Source: Volvox africanus
Taxonomy: Eukaryota > Chlorophyta > Chlorophyceae > Chlamydomonadales > Volvocaceae
DNA: 64,000 nt
Direction of reading: 5' to 3'
NCBI GenBank assembly: GCA_030268105.1
Contig: BSDZ01000101.1
Span: forward strand, 1,116,001-1,180,000
Under the pieces are notes generated by a model that made no database searches, was not told where the DNA came from, and saw only the letters and a program-made list of their open reading frames with translations. Shown piece after piece: positions 14,500 to 28,108 of the stretch. How positions within the stretch are numbered: the stretch's first letter is position 1; the number at the start of each line of letters is the position of its first letter. The translations under genes and the position numbers were made by a program.

Positions 14500-17450
14500 C
14501 GCCGCAATTGGCTTCCTTAGGTGATGCCAATGGTTTGCATAAGTGTGCAAACCTTCGCTGTCCAGCCTGTGACCCGGCCATTTCCGCCACCATCCTGTTG
14601 GCCGCACCCGCCGGCAGCATTGCCAGCGCCACGCCTCCAGCGCCAGCAGCACGGCATTCCCAGCGGCCTCTCTAAAACGGATGCAAGACATCCTTTCCGA
14701 CATGGGGAATTGCAGCCGAACGTAAGAAACGGTAAGGACCGTGAGGCACAGCAGCGAGGCAACCGCATACACGACCCCGAGGCGCCCGGCCTGGCCACGG
14801 AGGAGGGACGGGCGATGGAGGGTACGTAGGTGTTCATTAGGCGGGTGTTAGCCCCCCAGAACGGCACATTCATAGGTGGCTGAGCAGGTTCCACGCTAAG
14901 GAACGCTCCAAGTACCAAATGCTGAGGGCTCGCTGTTGGGGTTGAGGAAACATTGAAACGTCAAAAAGATCACGGGCTGCACGCGCTGCATTATTGTAAG
15001 CAGCATATCGGCTTGCGTGTCTAGAAAATTCAGCATCAAGGAGAGACAGGCTAACACCAATCGAGCCTTAATGATGCAAAAGTCCCATGTGATCCACACG
15101 GCACCTCCTTTGAGGTTTTACACTGCTCTGTACGTCAGGTGGGGATGTGACGTGATGAATCCAACGCGCTGGAAGGCGGACCTAGGCCACTTTGGGGCAC
15201 TTCAAAGTGCGGATGTTTGCTGGGGAGGGGCCTGCAACAACAGCAGCAGTGGCCTTGGTATCAATACGCCAAGAGTGGTAGGCATTTAATGGTCGGCAAG
15301 AACGGGGCGACGGGCCACAGCAATGGCGCCGGCCTGCTTACTTCTCTTGACACGCCGTGTGCCCTATCCTCCTCTTTGGCCATGCCTAACACCGTCGCCG
15401 CCGCCACAGTCACAGGCTGTCACAAACTGTGTTGTGCGGACAGAGTGCTTTGGTTATGGGGGGAACAACGTAAACTTCGCCATCGCGAACGGTTCTTACA
15501 AATGAGATCGCATTACTTCGCAGGAAGTGACGTGACGGCCGCAGCTTGAGCTACACCACAACACCGGCGTCACTTCATCTTGCATATGGCTCTCCTGTGG
15601 CCGTACATAACTTTCACAGAACTATATGCACATAAACTCTCAACGCCAATACTACTTCGGCGATGCTTTGCAACAAAACTTCATCTGTGGGCTTAGGGCG
15701 CCATGGTGAATTGCCAATTATACGGCGTTACAACACACATAGGGATTGGGGTGTGACGCGGCTAAGGAACCTTCCTTCACAAAGATCGTATGCGACGTGC
15801 ACAGAAGGGTACGCCCCCTGTGATAGCACGCTTATGGGCACGTCGTGTTATGACAAATCTTATCAGGCGTGGCGAGCCGTTCGAAGCTGGACCTGCATCT
15901 GGACCTCAGGCGTCGGTTCTATAGTGCCTAAACACTCCAGCACCGGCAAACCCGTCTTGACTGTGGAAAATCGAGCCACGGGAACTGCTTTGTGTTCGAA
16001 CATGTTCGGCAAACAAGGCCGAAGGTAGCATTGCAATAAGTAGCGTAGCTAAAGGAAAGAACATGCATAGGCTTCACAGTCATGGAGGGGTAATGTGGGG
16101 ATAGTATAGCACACTATACGGACTCAAAACGCTCATCCAGTGAAGCCGGGTGTTTCCTCCATAGGCCCTTTCCTCCGGCCGTGCAATATTTCTCACCTCT
16201 CTGCAATGCCAACTTGGGACACACAGCAGGACCGCAAACTGCAGTCCTTGCCTTCTCCTCGCTGCTCCAGCGCCAACGTGATCAAGTGACGATGCAACCA
16301 CAGCGACGAGTGCAGTTTGCACCCCATCCGAAATAGAAACAAGGCGGACGTTTGCAATCCGACTTTAATCGATCTAACGTTTACTGCAACTAACGCATAT
16401 GAACTGGATCGAGCGCTTTGGGATATAACTCCCAAGGCACCATGCAACGTGTTCCTTTGCACATCATTGCCACGGGCGAGAACCATGCCCAGGGGTTAGA
16501 ATACTATGGTAGGCGGCTAGTCCGGTGCCTGACGCGGTAAGCAGGAATATTCAAAAATGACATATCAACTGACGACCGGCCGTAATAAGATCGATAAGCT
16601 GTACCATGAATCATGCAAACCGGGTAGGCCCTTCCACAATGAGCTACCCAAGCCAACAGGGGACACAATAAAGGTTCCAACCACCACACATGGAAATGAA
16701 GTTTTCGTTATGTTTTCGAAATGACGTGGTCCTTACCTTCAATCAAAATCTGCAAGGTTACACTGCTGTGATCGTTAAGAAGTGATACCCCTGCCTGCAC
16801 TTGCCAAACAAACAGTAGAAGGAACTGCGGGGCGTGCATTGCACGATCCCGACTACCACCACCAGCACTATCAGCATTACCACCACAATCGCTACCAGCA
16901 GCACTAACTACCAGTACTAACTGCCAGCACTGCCAGCACCAGCACCGGCACCACCACTACCAGCACTGCCAGCACCACCACCACCACGGCCGGTAGTCCT
17001 CGCCAGGGCACACCTTGTGATGCAGAGAGCTGCTGTTTTCGGAAGCCGATGAGCGTCGCCGCAACGCAACTGGAAATCACGCTTCCAAACAGATAATCAC
17101 GCAAGCCAGTGCAGGGACCACTTGACAGAAAATATGACATGAGCACTGAGAAAGTCCCGGATGGTTGATGCCGCTGCCCGACAGCTTGCATGCCAGCGTG
17201 GAGGGCGGCGTCAACCGCAGAACACATGAAGTTCCTCCATGCACCGCATATGCTATCCACCATACCGTGTGCAACCGGCCGCTATAAGCCGGGGATATGG
17301 AGGTGCTAAAATCGCATATTTCAAAACATGGAAAATCACGCCATCCTATTTGCGCTACTTTTTGTACTTCACGCCACGCCATGCTAAATACAGCCTCTGA
17401 CCATGGCTTGCGCCCGTTCCGATGACATAAGTGACTGCCAACCTGCACAT
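14500..17450 (-). other. Unresolved stretch with hydrophobic exon candidates
   Basis: Several minus-strand frames look like membrane-protein exons: 14790-14640 (YAVASLLCLTVLTVSYVRL), about 15080-14900 (LVLACLSLMLNFL, IMQRVQPVIFLTF) and 17263-17010 (LFGSVISSCVAATLIGF). They could be 5' exons of copy B. No continuous splice path was established. The plus strand shows nothing convincing. Confidence 0.3.
16852..16995. repeat. Imperfect CCA/GCA trinucleotide repeat
   Basis: A degenerate run of ACCACCA, CCAGCACTACCAGCACC and similar triplets. It gives Ser/Thr/Pro or Val/Leu-type open frames that are not supported as coding. Confidence 0.8.
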
Positions 17451-17708
17451 ATTATGCATTTTCTTTAAGACTTGCTTTTGTTGCCACCCATCCAACCCAG
17501 CCAGATAGCCCCCGCACCTTCATGGGGTAATTCTGCCCTGAATTTTGATAAATGACTCACATGACTTCAAAAGTTGATATCGTTACGAACGGGCCCCGTT
17601 TCGCTAGTCCTGACAGGCAGACTTCTTGCCACATGCCGGAGTGAGCGCCATCGTGACACGGCGCCCAGACCGTCTGTGGGACGTAGGACCTCGGTGTACG
17701 TGCCAGCC

Positions 17709-20700
17709 CTAATCGGCCTTTCTCTGAGTCTCGCGTCGCGCACGTCGATGGTACTGTGTGAGCAACACTGCGTGAAGAAGCAGGTTGGTTGCTAATGAGC
17801 AGCCAGCCAAGAGAATTGCGTAAGGCATGGCGGCCAGGACGCTGTCGTAGCCGCTCACCCTCAAACATACGGCCAAATGGGCGGGTATCCGGAGGACCGC
17901 GAGCAGCAGCGCGGTTGCCGGCATGATCTGCGAGTCGAAAGGGGGGGCGTACGCCACGTGGCAGTGCACACATTAAAAGTGCGTGCAGGTCGCGCGTATA
18001 CTTGCGACGATAAGGTGGCAAGTTACTTTCCCAGGTCACATCGTGAGACGCCATCCCACCCGTAGTGACATTCAATCTGGGCCCTCAGGTTATCGCCCTA
18101 TCACCATCTGTTGCTTTCTTCCAAAATCAGGCGCAGGACTCACCACCACCGTGGCTGACATCACGACGCCTTCACCCATCATCACCGATGTGCCGCGCTG
18201 ATGATATGCCGCAATGGCCGGCGGGGGCGTCCAGCCCAATCCCAGCAGCATCAATCCAAGGCAGAATGACAGGTATCGTGGCACCATGCAGGCGCGCACC
18301 AGCCGCCCCCAGGCCGCTCGCGGCATCAGCGGCCGCGTGATCGTGGACAGCAGACTGGCACCCAGGGTGACCAGGCAGGGTGCCACGTGAGCTAGGAAGT
18401 GCAGCGCAGGCCGCTGCTGCCACTGCGGCTCCTCCTGCCAGGTGCGCAGCACAATGCTGCCGATGGATAAGAAGAACATGACATCCCTGCGCCACGCAAA
18501 GGGTGAAGAAAACTACAGTAAAATTTAAGAGTAATTCGCTGGTAAGATCTCCCTCCGATGACCCTAAGTTCCATGACCTTCATGTATGTTTTGCATTACA
18601 TCCACAGCGGAAAGACCTGTGCGGCATCAGGTTTGCTCAATCTCCCAAACACAGATATTGACAAACCCGTCACGGTTTACCCACCCAGCCCAGCATGACG
18701 TGGCCCTCATGCCCCCAGCAATCCCAGATCCACTACCCACAGGACGGGAGCTTGCATAGCACAGTACTGAGTGAGAAAGTTTTGGTAGCCAGGATCATTC
18801 AGGCTTCCATAGACGTCGTGCGAAAACGCTCGCGCTTGTGCAGCCCTTCGAAACAAAATCCGCAGCGATGAAGATGTGCTACGAGCTGGTGGTTTTTCAG
18901 CCTCAGGCTTCTCAGCCTTGGTTGCAAGATGAGCCCATGCAACTGGAAGGGATTTCGTGGCGCTGCCAATGTCGCTGCCATCGCTGGAACCGCCATCCCC
19001 TTCCAAAGCCGTGCCCGCCTCATTTGACGAGACCAATCGGCTTTGCAGCTTGCGCTGCCGTCCTGATGCCGGCCCAGAGCCTGTGCTCTCGTTAGGGCCG
19101 CTTTCTTGAGACTGGTCGTTAGCGGCACTGACAGGGTGCCCCTCGGGGGTGCTATCGCCGCGTCCACTGCTGCCATTATTTTCGATGCTCGTCATGGCCA
19201 AACCATCACCGCCACTGCTGACGGTCCCGCCCACATGAGGGTCTTCTCCGTCAACTCCAGTCCTCGAATCCAACCCGTCCGGGCATTCCTGTGGGCCTCC
19301 CTGTAGCCAGTCGGAGATGGCCTCCAGGTCTCTGCGCAGACGTGCCATGGTGCCAGGCCACATCTCCGAGTGCGCCCCACAGAGCCAACCGTGCAGGTGC
19401 TGACCCAGCTCTTGGAGCTCAAGAAGCTCATCACACGCGCGCGGTAAGGTCTGGCAGTCTCCAGTGGCGGCGGTAATTGCGCGCTGCGACACCCCTCCCA
19501 AGAAGACGCCCATATCGATCACAAAGCCCTCGAGCTCCTCAGTATGCGTGGATCCATTTCCATCTGAGGTGCCCCCGGCGCTGATTACCTCCGCCGCGAC
19601 CAAAGGGTCGTCCACGAGCAGCACAGGCACTGGTCGTGAGTGGCGGAGCCCCTCCGGCGCAGCAGGACAATGTGCCTGCAGCAGCAACAAGCCCGCGCCG
19701 GGCGGTACGCCTTGGATACGGCATATGCCAGAGAACAGGCAGCCCTCACCGCAAAGCGCTGCACCATCCCTGTTTGCACAGCCGCCACCGTTGTCGACAA
19801 CATTGCCGGCTTGATTGTCCTGGCCAACCTCAGAGTCTACTGCAACATCTGATCTTGGCGCTATGTCCGGGTCGCTATTGCCTTCAGTAGGCCTGGGCGC
19901 CGTCCACAACACGGCTGTTTGGCGCTCTCCTGTTGCTGCATTATGTCCCGTTTGCGTGGAGACCGCTGCGGCCCCTTGTGAGATCATAGGGCTGGGTCCG
20001 GGATCACCGCCTTGAGGGCAGCCGATGTGGGTCGCTGCGTTGAAGACCGGAATGGCGCCCCATTCTGGATCCACGGACAATAACGTACCACCCACACGCG
20101 CTGAAAGAAGCGGCGGTTCCGGAGCAAACTCTCCTATACACTGGCATGGCCACCATATGTGCACCGCGAAAGTGGCTGTGTCACCCCGCTCCAGTTCCAC
20201 CGCTCCTGTGACCGCTGTTGCTGCTGTCGTGACTGGACATGCGGAGGCAAATGTGGTGAAACAGCCTGGAGCTGAAGTGCTGTTGCCGGCCGTCTTCGAT
20301 GGCAGGTCATTGTCCATATGCTCACTCACTGGCCCAGCTGTCCATGAGCCGGCTGGCACAGGGGCACATGCTGCACATGGCCAAACAGATAGCATCGGAC
20401 CCGCGGTCGATTCCTCGGCCTCGATACTACTGCCCGTTGCCACTGCCACCGCTGACATTGTCAGTGGCGATCCGATGGCAAAACCCTGGCTACTGCGGCG
20501 GCCACCATTGGCATCGCTGACGTCATCGTCGGCTTGGGACGCTATGGAGCGAGCCATTGCCGTGTCTGCATCTGGCAGCTGCCAAACCTCGGCAGCATGC
20601 TGCCTACTGTTTGATGGATCCGGCGGCAGCAGCAAAGATCGCACGAGCTCATCAACCGCGCGCCGTCCAACATGACTGCGGGGCTCTGCTGGACCGGATG

Positions 20701-21400
20701 CTGAATCTGCCGCCGTCGCCAGTGGCGAACTGGCGGCTCCTGATGACTGCGTGTCAATTATCAACTGGGTTTGCAGGAAACGGGGTGCTGTATTAATTGG
20801 GCTCAATAAGAGGGGGTTTCAGATGTACGCCAAGCGCCGGGCGTCACGCTATTGCCACGTAACGTTCCTAACCTCCACCTTTTTGCAGGTGTCACCCGCT
20901 GCCAGGAACATGAAGCCAGCCACGAAACACGAACCAAGCCTCTGACCTAGGGTTTCGGTCGGTGGGTTACCTTCCTACTTGTGACTGGAAGGCTGCACAG
21001 CAACATCTGCATGGCACTATGTAGCAAGAAATGCAATGTTCCCAGCGGGCCAAGCAACAGAAACTAGATACCTAACACAGCTAGTCGCCTTGGGAGAAAC
21101 ACTCCACCGTCCACCGTTCCCGCTTTACGGCGTCCCATCCCGTCTGCAGGGTCTCTCCCTCTCCCTCACCTCGATGCAACCCTGCCGCACATACACGCCC
21201 TCCAGTTGCTGCCCAGCCGCCGCCACCACTGCCGCGATGCGCTCCCGGAAACCATCCAGGATCAGCTCAGGATGTGCACCCTCGCCAGAAATCTTTATCC
21301 GCGTGGACAACAAACGAGTCCAGGCAACGTAACGCGGAGCACATTGCAGGCTTTGGGCCGACAACGCATCAATGCCATCCCCCCCAGTCACCGCGGCTTG
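17709..21400 (-). CDS. SBP-box-protein C-terminal-like membrane protein, copy A
   Basis: Minus-strand paralogue of copy B. Exon ending 21169 holds the conserved block (LLSTRIKISGEGAHPEL, VRQGCIE). The next exon starts 20764 in phase (LIIDTQ) and stays open about 675 codons to near 18737-18765. It carries a VDELVRSLLLP motif, GPMLSVWPCAACAPV, PVPVLLVDDPLVAAEV, and LGQHLHGWLC with MARLRRDLEAISDWLQ. Exons 18486-18144 and 17927-17709 add hydrophobic segments (for example YLSFCLGLMLLGLGW and MPYAILLAGCSLATNLLLH) and a basic C-terminus ending at a TAG (17709). The last two exons join in phase; the donor before 18486 is uncertain. Known: SPL1/12/14-type plant proteins carry this region after an SBP domain, and some have a C-terminal membrane segment. 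Inferred: a membrane protein of a green-algal family lacking the DNA-binding part. Possible 5' exons lie at 21510-22456. Confidence 0.6.
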
Positions 21401-21509
21401 CCTATACAGGTGAACAGCGGGCTTCTGGTACCCCCCGCATCCGCGAGCGTGTACCCTGGTCCGTGGCATATGAATGGAAGCTGAAGCAGTAGTGGTGCTG
21501 CCATTATTG

Positions 21510-22456
21510 TCGTTGCTGCACGTGGAGCGGCATGCCCGCCAAAACCAGGACGGTGGCCTGCAGCCCCGCGAACCGCCAAGCCACATGCAGAAATGTTCTT
21601 CCCAAATCATATGTTGGATCCTTTTGGCCGCGGACAGTATCAATAAAAAATAGCATTTGGTGGATGGAGGACGGACCCTCGCTGCGGTTATTGTCCATAG
21701 AGCTTTGCTGGAAAGGGAGGGTAATGACGGCTGCAATGAAGAGGGCGAGCTCCACTTGTACGCCAGACAACAGAACGTGAACATGAGGAACACAGTGAAA
21801 GCAAGTTCCGATGTGCATCGCGGAAGCATCTGCATGGTGGAAAGGGTTCGACTTCCTGGGTGTTCGAAAAAGAGTACGATGACGGATGTGGTCAGATCAG
21901 ACTAACAGACTAGGTGCTGGATGCATTTGCATAATGCATAAGACAAAAACGAATAGGTTCCAATTGCTGCGCCTTCGCGTCTGATTGCGAGGAATGTCGC
22001 AATGCCGCAGGGTCTTATGCAAAAGCCTGAACGCCGTCATGTCCGGAGCCCTGTTTGGCAGCATCACGACAGCGATGGCAACTCGCTGCCTAGGAAAGGG
22101 AGGAAAGCCCCAAGGGGTCTGGAGCAACAGCTGGATAAGCAAAGCACTGTTTGAATGGTACTTTACAGGCCCGAGCTCCAAACCTAAACGCGGGGCAAAA
22201 CTGCCCCAAGCAGAAGCCACGCGACCATCTCGTGCGTCCAAGGCGCTTGCGGGCATCATGAAGTCCTATCTAGTTGAATACACATAACGTCTTTTCGTTG
22301 TTTCAGTAAACGGGAGTGTACAGTGCTTACCTCCCCAACAGTGGCCTGGCTGGCAACCCCGTTGTCTAATGACAGCCTGGATACCTTCGCAGCACACATA
22401 CTTAGAACAAGTGATATGAAAATGGAGGTTGTTGGGTATAGGATGCTGCGCGCCAT
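21510..22456 (-). other. Possible 5' exons of SBP-like copy A
   Basis: A minus frame at about 21800-21510 contains hydrophobic and amphipathic stretches (VELALFIAAVITLPF, FAGLQATVLVLAGM). One at 22456-22332 (VLSMCAAKVSRLSLDNGV) ends at a good donor, GGGGAG|GTAAGC. These are coding-like, but the joins to the 21.4 kb exon are not established. Confidence 0.3.
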
Positions 22457-25400
22457 CCGAGCGTAAGGACGACAAGAACGGGTATCATGTAGCAGTTAGT
22501 AATAATTCATATCATGTTTTAGCGAAATTAGGAGGAACGATATCATTCGCATCCCTTGCACACGGCGTCTGCGAGATTTTGTAACTGTAACGTAGCCTTA
22601 ACAGAAAAACAAAAATGTTAATTCATATTCTATTGATATTGCGTCAACATGACACTCAGACCGTTGCAAATGGCACAATCGGCTTCGGGTGCTTATGTAT
22701 GACCTACATTCTACAACGCATCCGTACTACGCCCAGCGGCTGTATGGAGCCTACTTCCAGTGAAGACTTCCTAACCGTTGAAATAATTGTAATCAAACGG
22801 TCCAGCATACAATTATAACCGCAGCTGTGGATAAGAAGGTTGAGTTTACGGCTGGTCAGGCCTCCCCACGGTCCTTGGGAACGCTGGGGAGCGGGCCGCA
22901 ATCATGGGGCAGGACTGGCGCCGTGTCACAAGAATCAGCAACGTCGTGGGAGAATTTGCACTATGCTTACTTAGAAAAATCATACATGACACGCATAGCT
23001 CTTAGGGTTTTAGGGTTTTACCCTAACCACTGCACCTGACCCTTAATGCATCACATTCACCTGAATGGGCGCTCGTCCAGAGAGCATCAGTTCGGAAACG
23101 GCACTACGTAAGGTTACGTATACCGCACGCACCAGCACCTTGACAGGCACTGTGCATTTCCAAAAGCACTCCAATCACATAATTGCTCATTGATCGCAGC
23201 TCAAGGCGGAAACTCTTAGCGTGTGGACCACCTTTCCTTTCGTTTTCGCTTCTTTCACATTTCGCAAATGTTACATTCTTGATCCAGCCCAGTCCTGTTC
23301 GGGAATAACAGCAGTTCGGAAACCCCCGCAGCGAATGCGGATCCCTTACTGCCGTGGTTGTTGGCTACCATGGATGATACCAACAGTGTACCCTCCTCCC
23401 AAAAGGAGCCACCCTTCACCATCCATCACGGCATCCATCAATCTATCCAGGACCATTTACACTCACACTCAGTCACCACTCAGCCGCCAGCGCTCATGCT
23501 TAACCCGAGTCCGCCAGCAAAGCCTCGTGTTATCATACAGTGTTCAAGGTCTGACATGGAAGCACGATTTCGGCAGCGCCTGGCGCCCTTCGCATTTGAA
23601 CCGGTGGAACTGGTGGTGGAAGAGGGGCCCATGCAGGGCCCCGCAGGCGTGGCTGGGCTCGGGGGCATCAGGTGTTGCTTCTTCAATGGGCACAAAACCA
23701 GAGCCGCGAACAGGCGAAGTTGCGTAAAACTGGTATTGGCAACGGCAACGAGCCCACATACAATTGAGCTCGAGGAGAAAGGCACCAGCATAGCTCCCAA
23801 ACCTTTGTGCTTCGTGCTTCAGAGGTGCTCGATGCCTACTTGGATGCATACCATGAGATGCGGTCGCGCCCATGGAGATAGCCAGAGAACAAAATATGAC
23901 CAAAGGGGCAAGGCCACGGGCGCGACACGGGCCACCTCGGATGAAGACGCCTCTGTTTCACTCCTTGCTCGTACTCTGTTGACAACGTGACCGCGTTCAA
24001 AGTGAGCGCGGCGGTTGCTTGCTGAAGAAAGATCCAAGGAAGAACTTCACCAGGTTGGGCCCATGAACACGAACCATGAACACGAACTACCCCATAACGC
24101 GCCGACAGGGTCACAACCTGCCATCAGCTTGCGGTGTGCCCACATGTTTACGGCAAGGACCATCATCGGGTCAGTCTCATGCTGAGGCTTGCATGATTTG
24201 CTGCTGCTGTAGCAGTCCGTTCTGGCGAAGAAACGCATTCAGGGCATTGACGAACTGCTCGGACCTGCGGCGGTTTGCAATCAGAATCGAGGGTACAATG
24301 AAGGAACCCCCAGGAAGTGGAAAGTGGGAAAGAAGGATGGCCGTATCTAGATCGGTGCCATTCAACCACCTCCAGCCTTTTCTCCCCCGTGCTTCTCGCC
24401 TTCACAACACCTGGCCTCAGCGGCTCTCCTGACCGGATCTCGCCTCACGTAAATCCTAGACCAAAAGCGGCATCTAGCTCATATCCTAGCCACATTTAGA
24501 TATTTCTGCCCCCCCCCGCCCTTCCACATGCATTAAGATACAGCATTAATGGGGGCCGCCAGGGGCCGGCTTTTCAAAAAGACTACGCGGCCAGGTGTAC
24601 GGCACGGGGTTAAACAGGACAACACGGAGAAGAGGATGTGGGCTGCTTTATACCCATCTCATACCATGCGTAATGTAATGTGGAGTCCCGCTATTGCTTA
24701 ACAGTCATTCCTTCAAGGTTGGAACACCAGAATGTGTATTGCAGTTGACTGAGCCGCAGACGGCCACACATCGGTAAGTGCGATTAATGGGCTTTAGGAA
24801 CCATTTCATACTTATCTTACGATTGTGATTTGGAGACTTTGAAGTAGGGTGGGGATGAGAAGACCCCAAGCTGTCCTGAACCCTGCCCACACAAACCTGT
24901 CCTGTCCTGTCCTACTGTATGTATGTCACAAAATGCTTTCCTTACAGCGCCAAAAAATACAACTTTGTTCTTAAAACGGATTCGGGCCGCTTTCAAAACG
25001 TCCTTAGACTTTGAAATCCAGAAATTTAATCTCTGCACTCCGTGCACCGCAAGCTTGTACAACAAACCTAAAGACCTAAGGAAACAAAGCCAACGGATAA
25101 CTAGGACGAGGACCGCTAAGGCATGCATCTCCCTCGCTCCCAACTGCGTAACCAGTATAAATCAGACTCTGCTCTGGAATGTCACTCACTGGAATGATTG
25201 GCCTGGCACGTACAGCGGGTTTTTTACGACGTACTCTACAAAGATGTCGTCATATAACGCCTGCAGCACGTCTGTGAGGTCGGGTGCCTCTCGGTGTGTG
25301 TTGAGTACTAGCTGCGGGACCGAGCGGTTGGCAGAGATGAACGGATCATGGGATGCAGACACCAAGCAAAGTTGATGCGCAACTAGCCGCTTTACCTACC

Positions 25401-28108
25401 AAACACGTCCAGGTACATTTTTGGCATCCCACCTTTATGCCCGAGGGGACCTCGAGAAAATTACATTTGTAATTGTTTGCGGTGAAACTCCTGAACTTAC
25501 ACCCTTGTCCAATCTTACGCGGCGTCCCGAGCTGCGGTTTATCCTGACTATAAGGGCCCAATCGTAAGAACATATATCCTAACAAAACCTTGCAGAATAT
25601 ATTCAAAAATCTTACTCTTTCGGATCCATTGTGGCGCAAAAGTTGCTCAGCGTCCAAAACAATCCAAACATCTGCTTCTGATCATCCTGAAGAGTTCCTG
25701 CACCTTGCTTAACTGATTTAGGTCGGAACCACTCGTGATAGTATATGCATGTCCCTTGACGGTTGAAGATGTAAATGTTGAAGCAACCCATTTTCTCTAG
25801 TTACGTTCGCATTAAGGTGCTCTTAAGCTCGGGTACATATATTCATTCAAAATACAGAACCATGTATATTTTGTCAAGGGAGGTACCAATCCATCCAACT
25901 GTTCTTCGGCATCTTGGATTTCCCATCGTACGCTAGGCGATTCGCCGTCCGACTTGCACCGGAAAACAACAGTTATCAAGTGTCCTAGTTAAGCCATATA
26001 GGTTGGATCACGCATTTTTGTGGTTCACCAAAGGACCGCGGTTTTACCATGCACCATGCAGCTAAACCCACAACAACTTAGCTTCAATCCCAGCAGCCGG
26101 CCTGCAGACAAGTACACCAGCAGGCCGCCGACGGAACACAGGACCCTCGTTGCAGCCTTCTCCATGGATTCTGCACCGAAGAATCCTCCCTGATGCCCAG
26201 GCAGCCACGCGAACGGACAGCCTAAGGGCCCACCCGACCCCCACGCTACAGTGCAGCACGCTCCTCGCTATCATTTAGCTGCTGCCCTCTGTTAGCTTCC
26301 CAACGGTTCACCTGAGTCTTGGATCCGCCCATACATCCTATCCTTACGCACCATTTCGGCTGAACGCATTCACGCAAATGTGGGTCATCCCCATCCAGGT
26401 GTTGTTCCTGTCCTTAATTTCCGAAAACCTTAAATTGGAATTCCAAAGCGTGACCTGTACCTGCAGACCAGGTTGTTTGCTCATCTTCCGGTATGGCTCG
26501 TGTGTCCAGCACCACGACAGGATCGTTATTGCGCCTGCCACACCGCCACCGCTGCCCCCACAGGTACTGCTATATCCCACAGCCAGTTGAAGCGATGCCA
26601 GGGCTCTGAATGTGGTTGGGGCCAGGGGGAAATAAGACGGCCAGGTTACCAGGGTACGCACGGCTTTCCCGGCAGGTTTCCCAGTGTGCATGAAGCTGTG
26701 CACCTGGTAAAAGTACTCTACAAGACGGACGGCCAGTCGTCCAGCTGCTGCCATGCGCCTGGCCCAGTCGCTAGCCAATCAACAGCGCAATCCTGAAGTA
26801 TAAGTTTGATGTGCAACTACATGTGAATTGAGTTTTTCAACGTGGTGCTTTCCTCAGAATGTGAATGTGTTTGTGAATGTGAGGAGCGGATCGTAGGAAA
26901 GGTCAGCGCGAGGTGTAGTACACCACGGGCGTCCGCGTCACTGCTGTACTGTTCTGCAGAATACAGGACTGGTGGAGCTGTTGGGAGTAGTGTTGCTGAA
27001 GTGAGAAGAGGTCACCTGACTTAGCTCCGGATGCAGATACAGATGGCTGACTTAATAACAGGGTTCGAGGCTAGGCTTGGATGCGACCATTGTGGGGGCC
27101 GCATTCGAGACAGCACTTGGCCGAAATGGCATCGAACAATTACCGAACAAAAGCCCCAGATCCCCGCAGAGCCTTGGATACCGGCAGAGCGCATATACCA
27201 GGTCAATTTCAGTCCAGATGCAATGCTTCAATTCAATTTAGAAAAGAAGCCTGGCGTGAATCACAATCATGATCGGAACATCCATCTAATGGGAGATGTA
27301 AGTCCCGCATGCTTGGGGATGTGCACCCCAACTCCGAGAGCATCGTCCTTGAAGGATATACGTGTTATGCAGCAGGGTGTTCACACCATGAAACAGCAAG
27401 GCGTAAGTTCTGGCGAGTACCCGTGCACCGCACGCCACGCACCCTTCCACATCTCAGCTACGGACTATAACCACTGGAGCCAGCTGCACTACTCGTCTAC
27501 CAGCGGACATCCATAAAACCTTCTTGCGATATGATTAGGATGAGCATGTTTTGAAGGGACTTACCCCACGGCGATGTCCGTGTGCGAGCCTTCCTGACTG
27601 TCCGACGCCCCATATCCAGCTCATTATATACATGGAGGCCGAAGGTATGCCACGCTCGACTGTACCGCCAGCAGTACCTTATCATTACCTATTGCACCTA
27701 AAATGAAACCAGCGAGGCACCTGTCAGCTCCCAACTGTGGAATTTTTTCTGTATATCCGAGGTGTGCAAGTGTGCAAACACATCATAAATGCACCCCACA
27801 ACACACTCTTCCTTCGAATCTTAACTTTATGGGCAGCTTTATTCCCCCAAATTCCCTCCGGTGTCCAGCTCGGCGTCATCGCATTTCTGTTTTGTGCATT
27901 TTGGAGCCCCAACACATATATGTGTCGCCTGAGGCGTGCAGCACTGACGTCCCGCCGCAAACGGTCCACCCGAGACCGTTCTTCATGACATTGGTTAATG
28001 CCGTGGCCCGTAAGGACTTCAGCAGCACGTCCCAAGGCACGACTAACCTAATGTGAACATTTACTAAAATGACGGCAGCAACCGCGGACGGCAGCAACCG
28101 CAGGGGGG
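22457..28108. other. Unresolved stretch with scattered exon candidates
   Basis: No gene could be assembled. Candidates: a plus frame 23370-23990 beginning MDDTNSVPSSQ (about 206 codons, no family match); a minus frame 24365-24177 (LIANRRRSEQFVNALNAFL); a minus frame 26778-26344 with a start-like block (RRMAAAGRLAVRLVEYFY) and hydrophobic stretches resembling those of the SBP-like paralogues. A telomere-like tract lies at 23002-23026. Other parts look like intron or intergenic DNA. Confidence 0.3.
23002..23026. repeat. Interstitial telomere-like tract with inverted unit
   Basis: Two TTTTAGGG-type units read into TTTTACCCTAA, so G-rich and C-rich telomere units meet. The centre TTAGGGTTTTACCCTAA is a near-palindrome. 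Confidence 0.8.
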
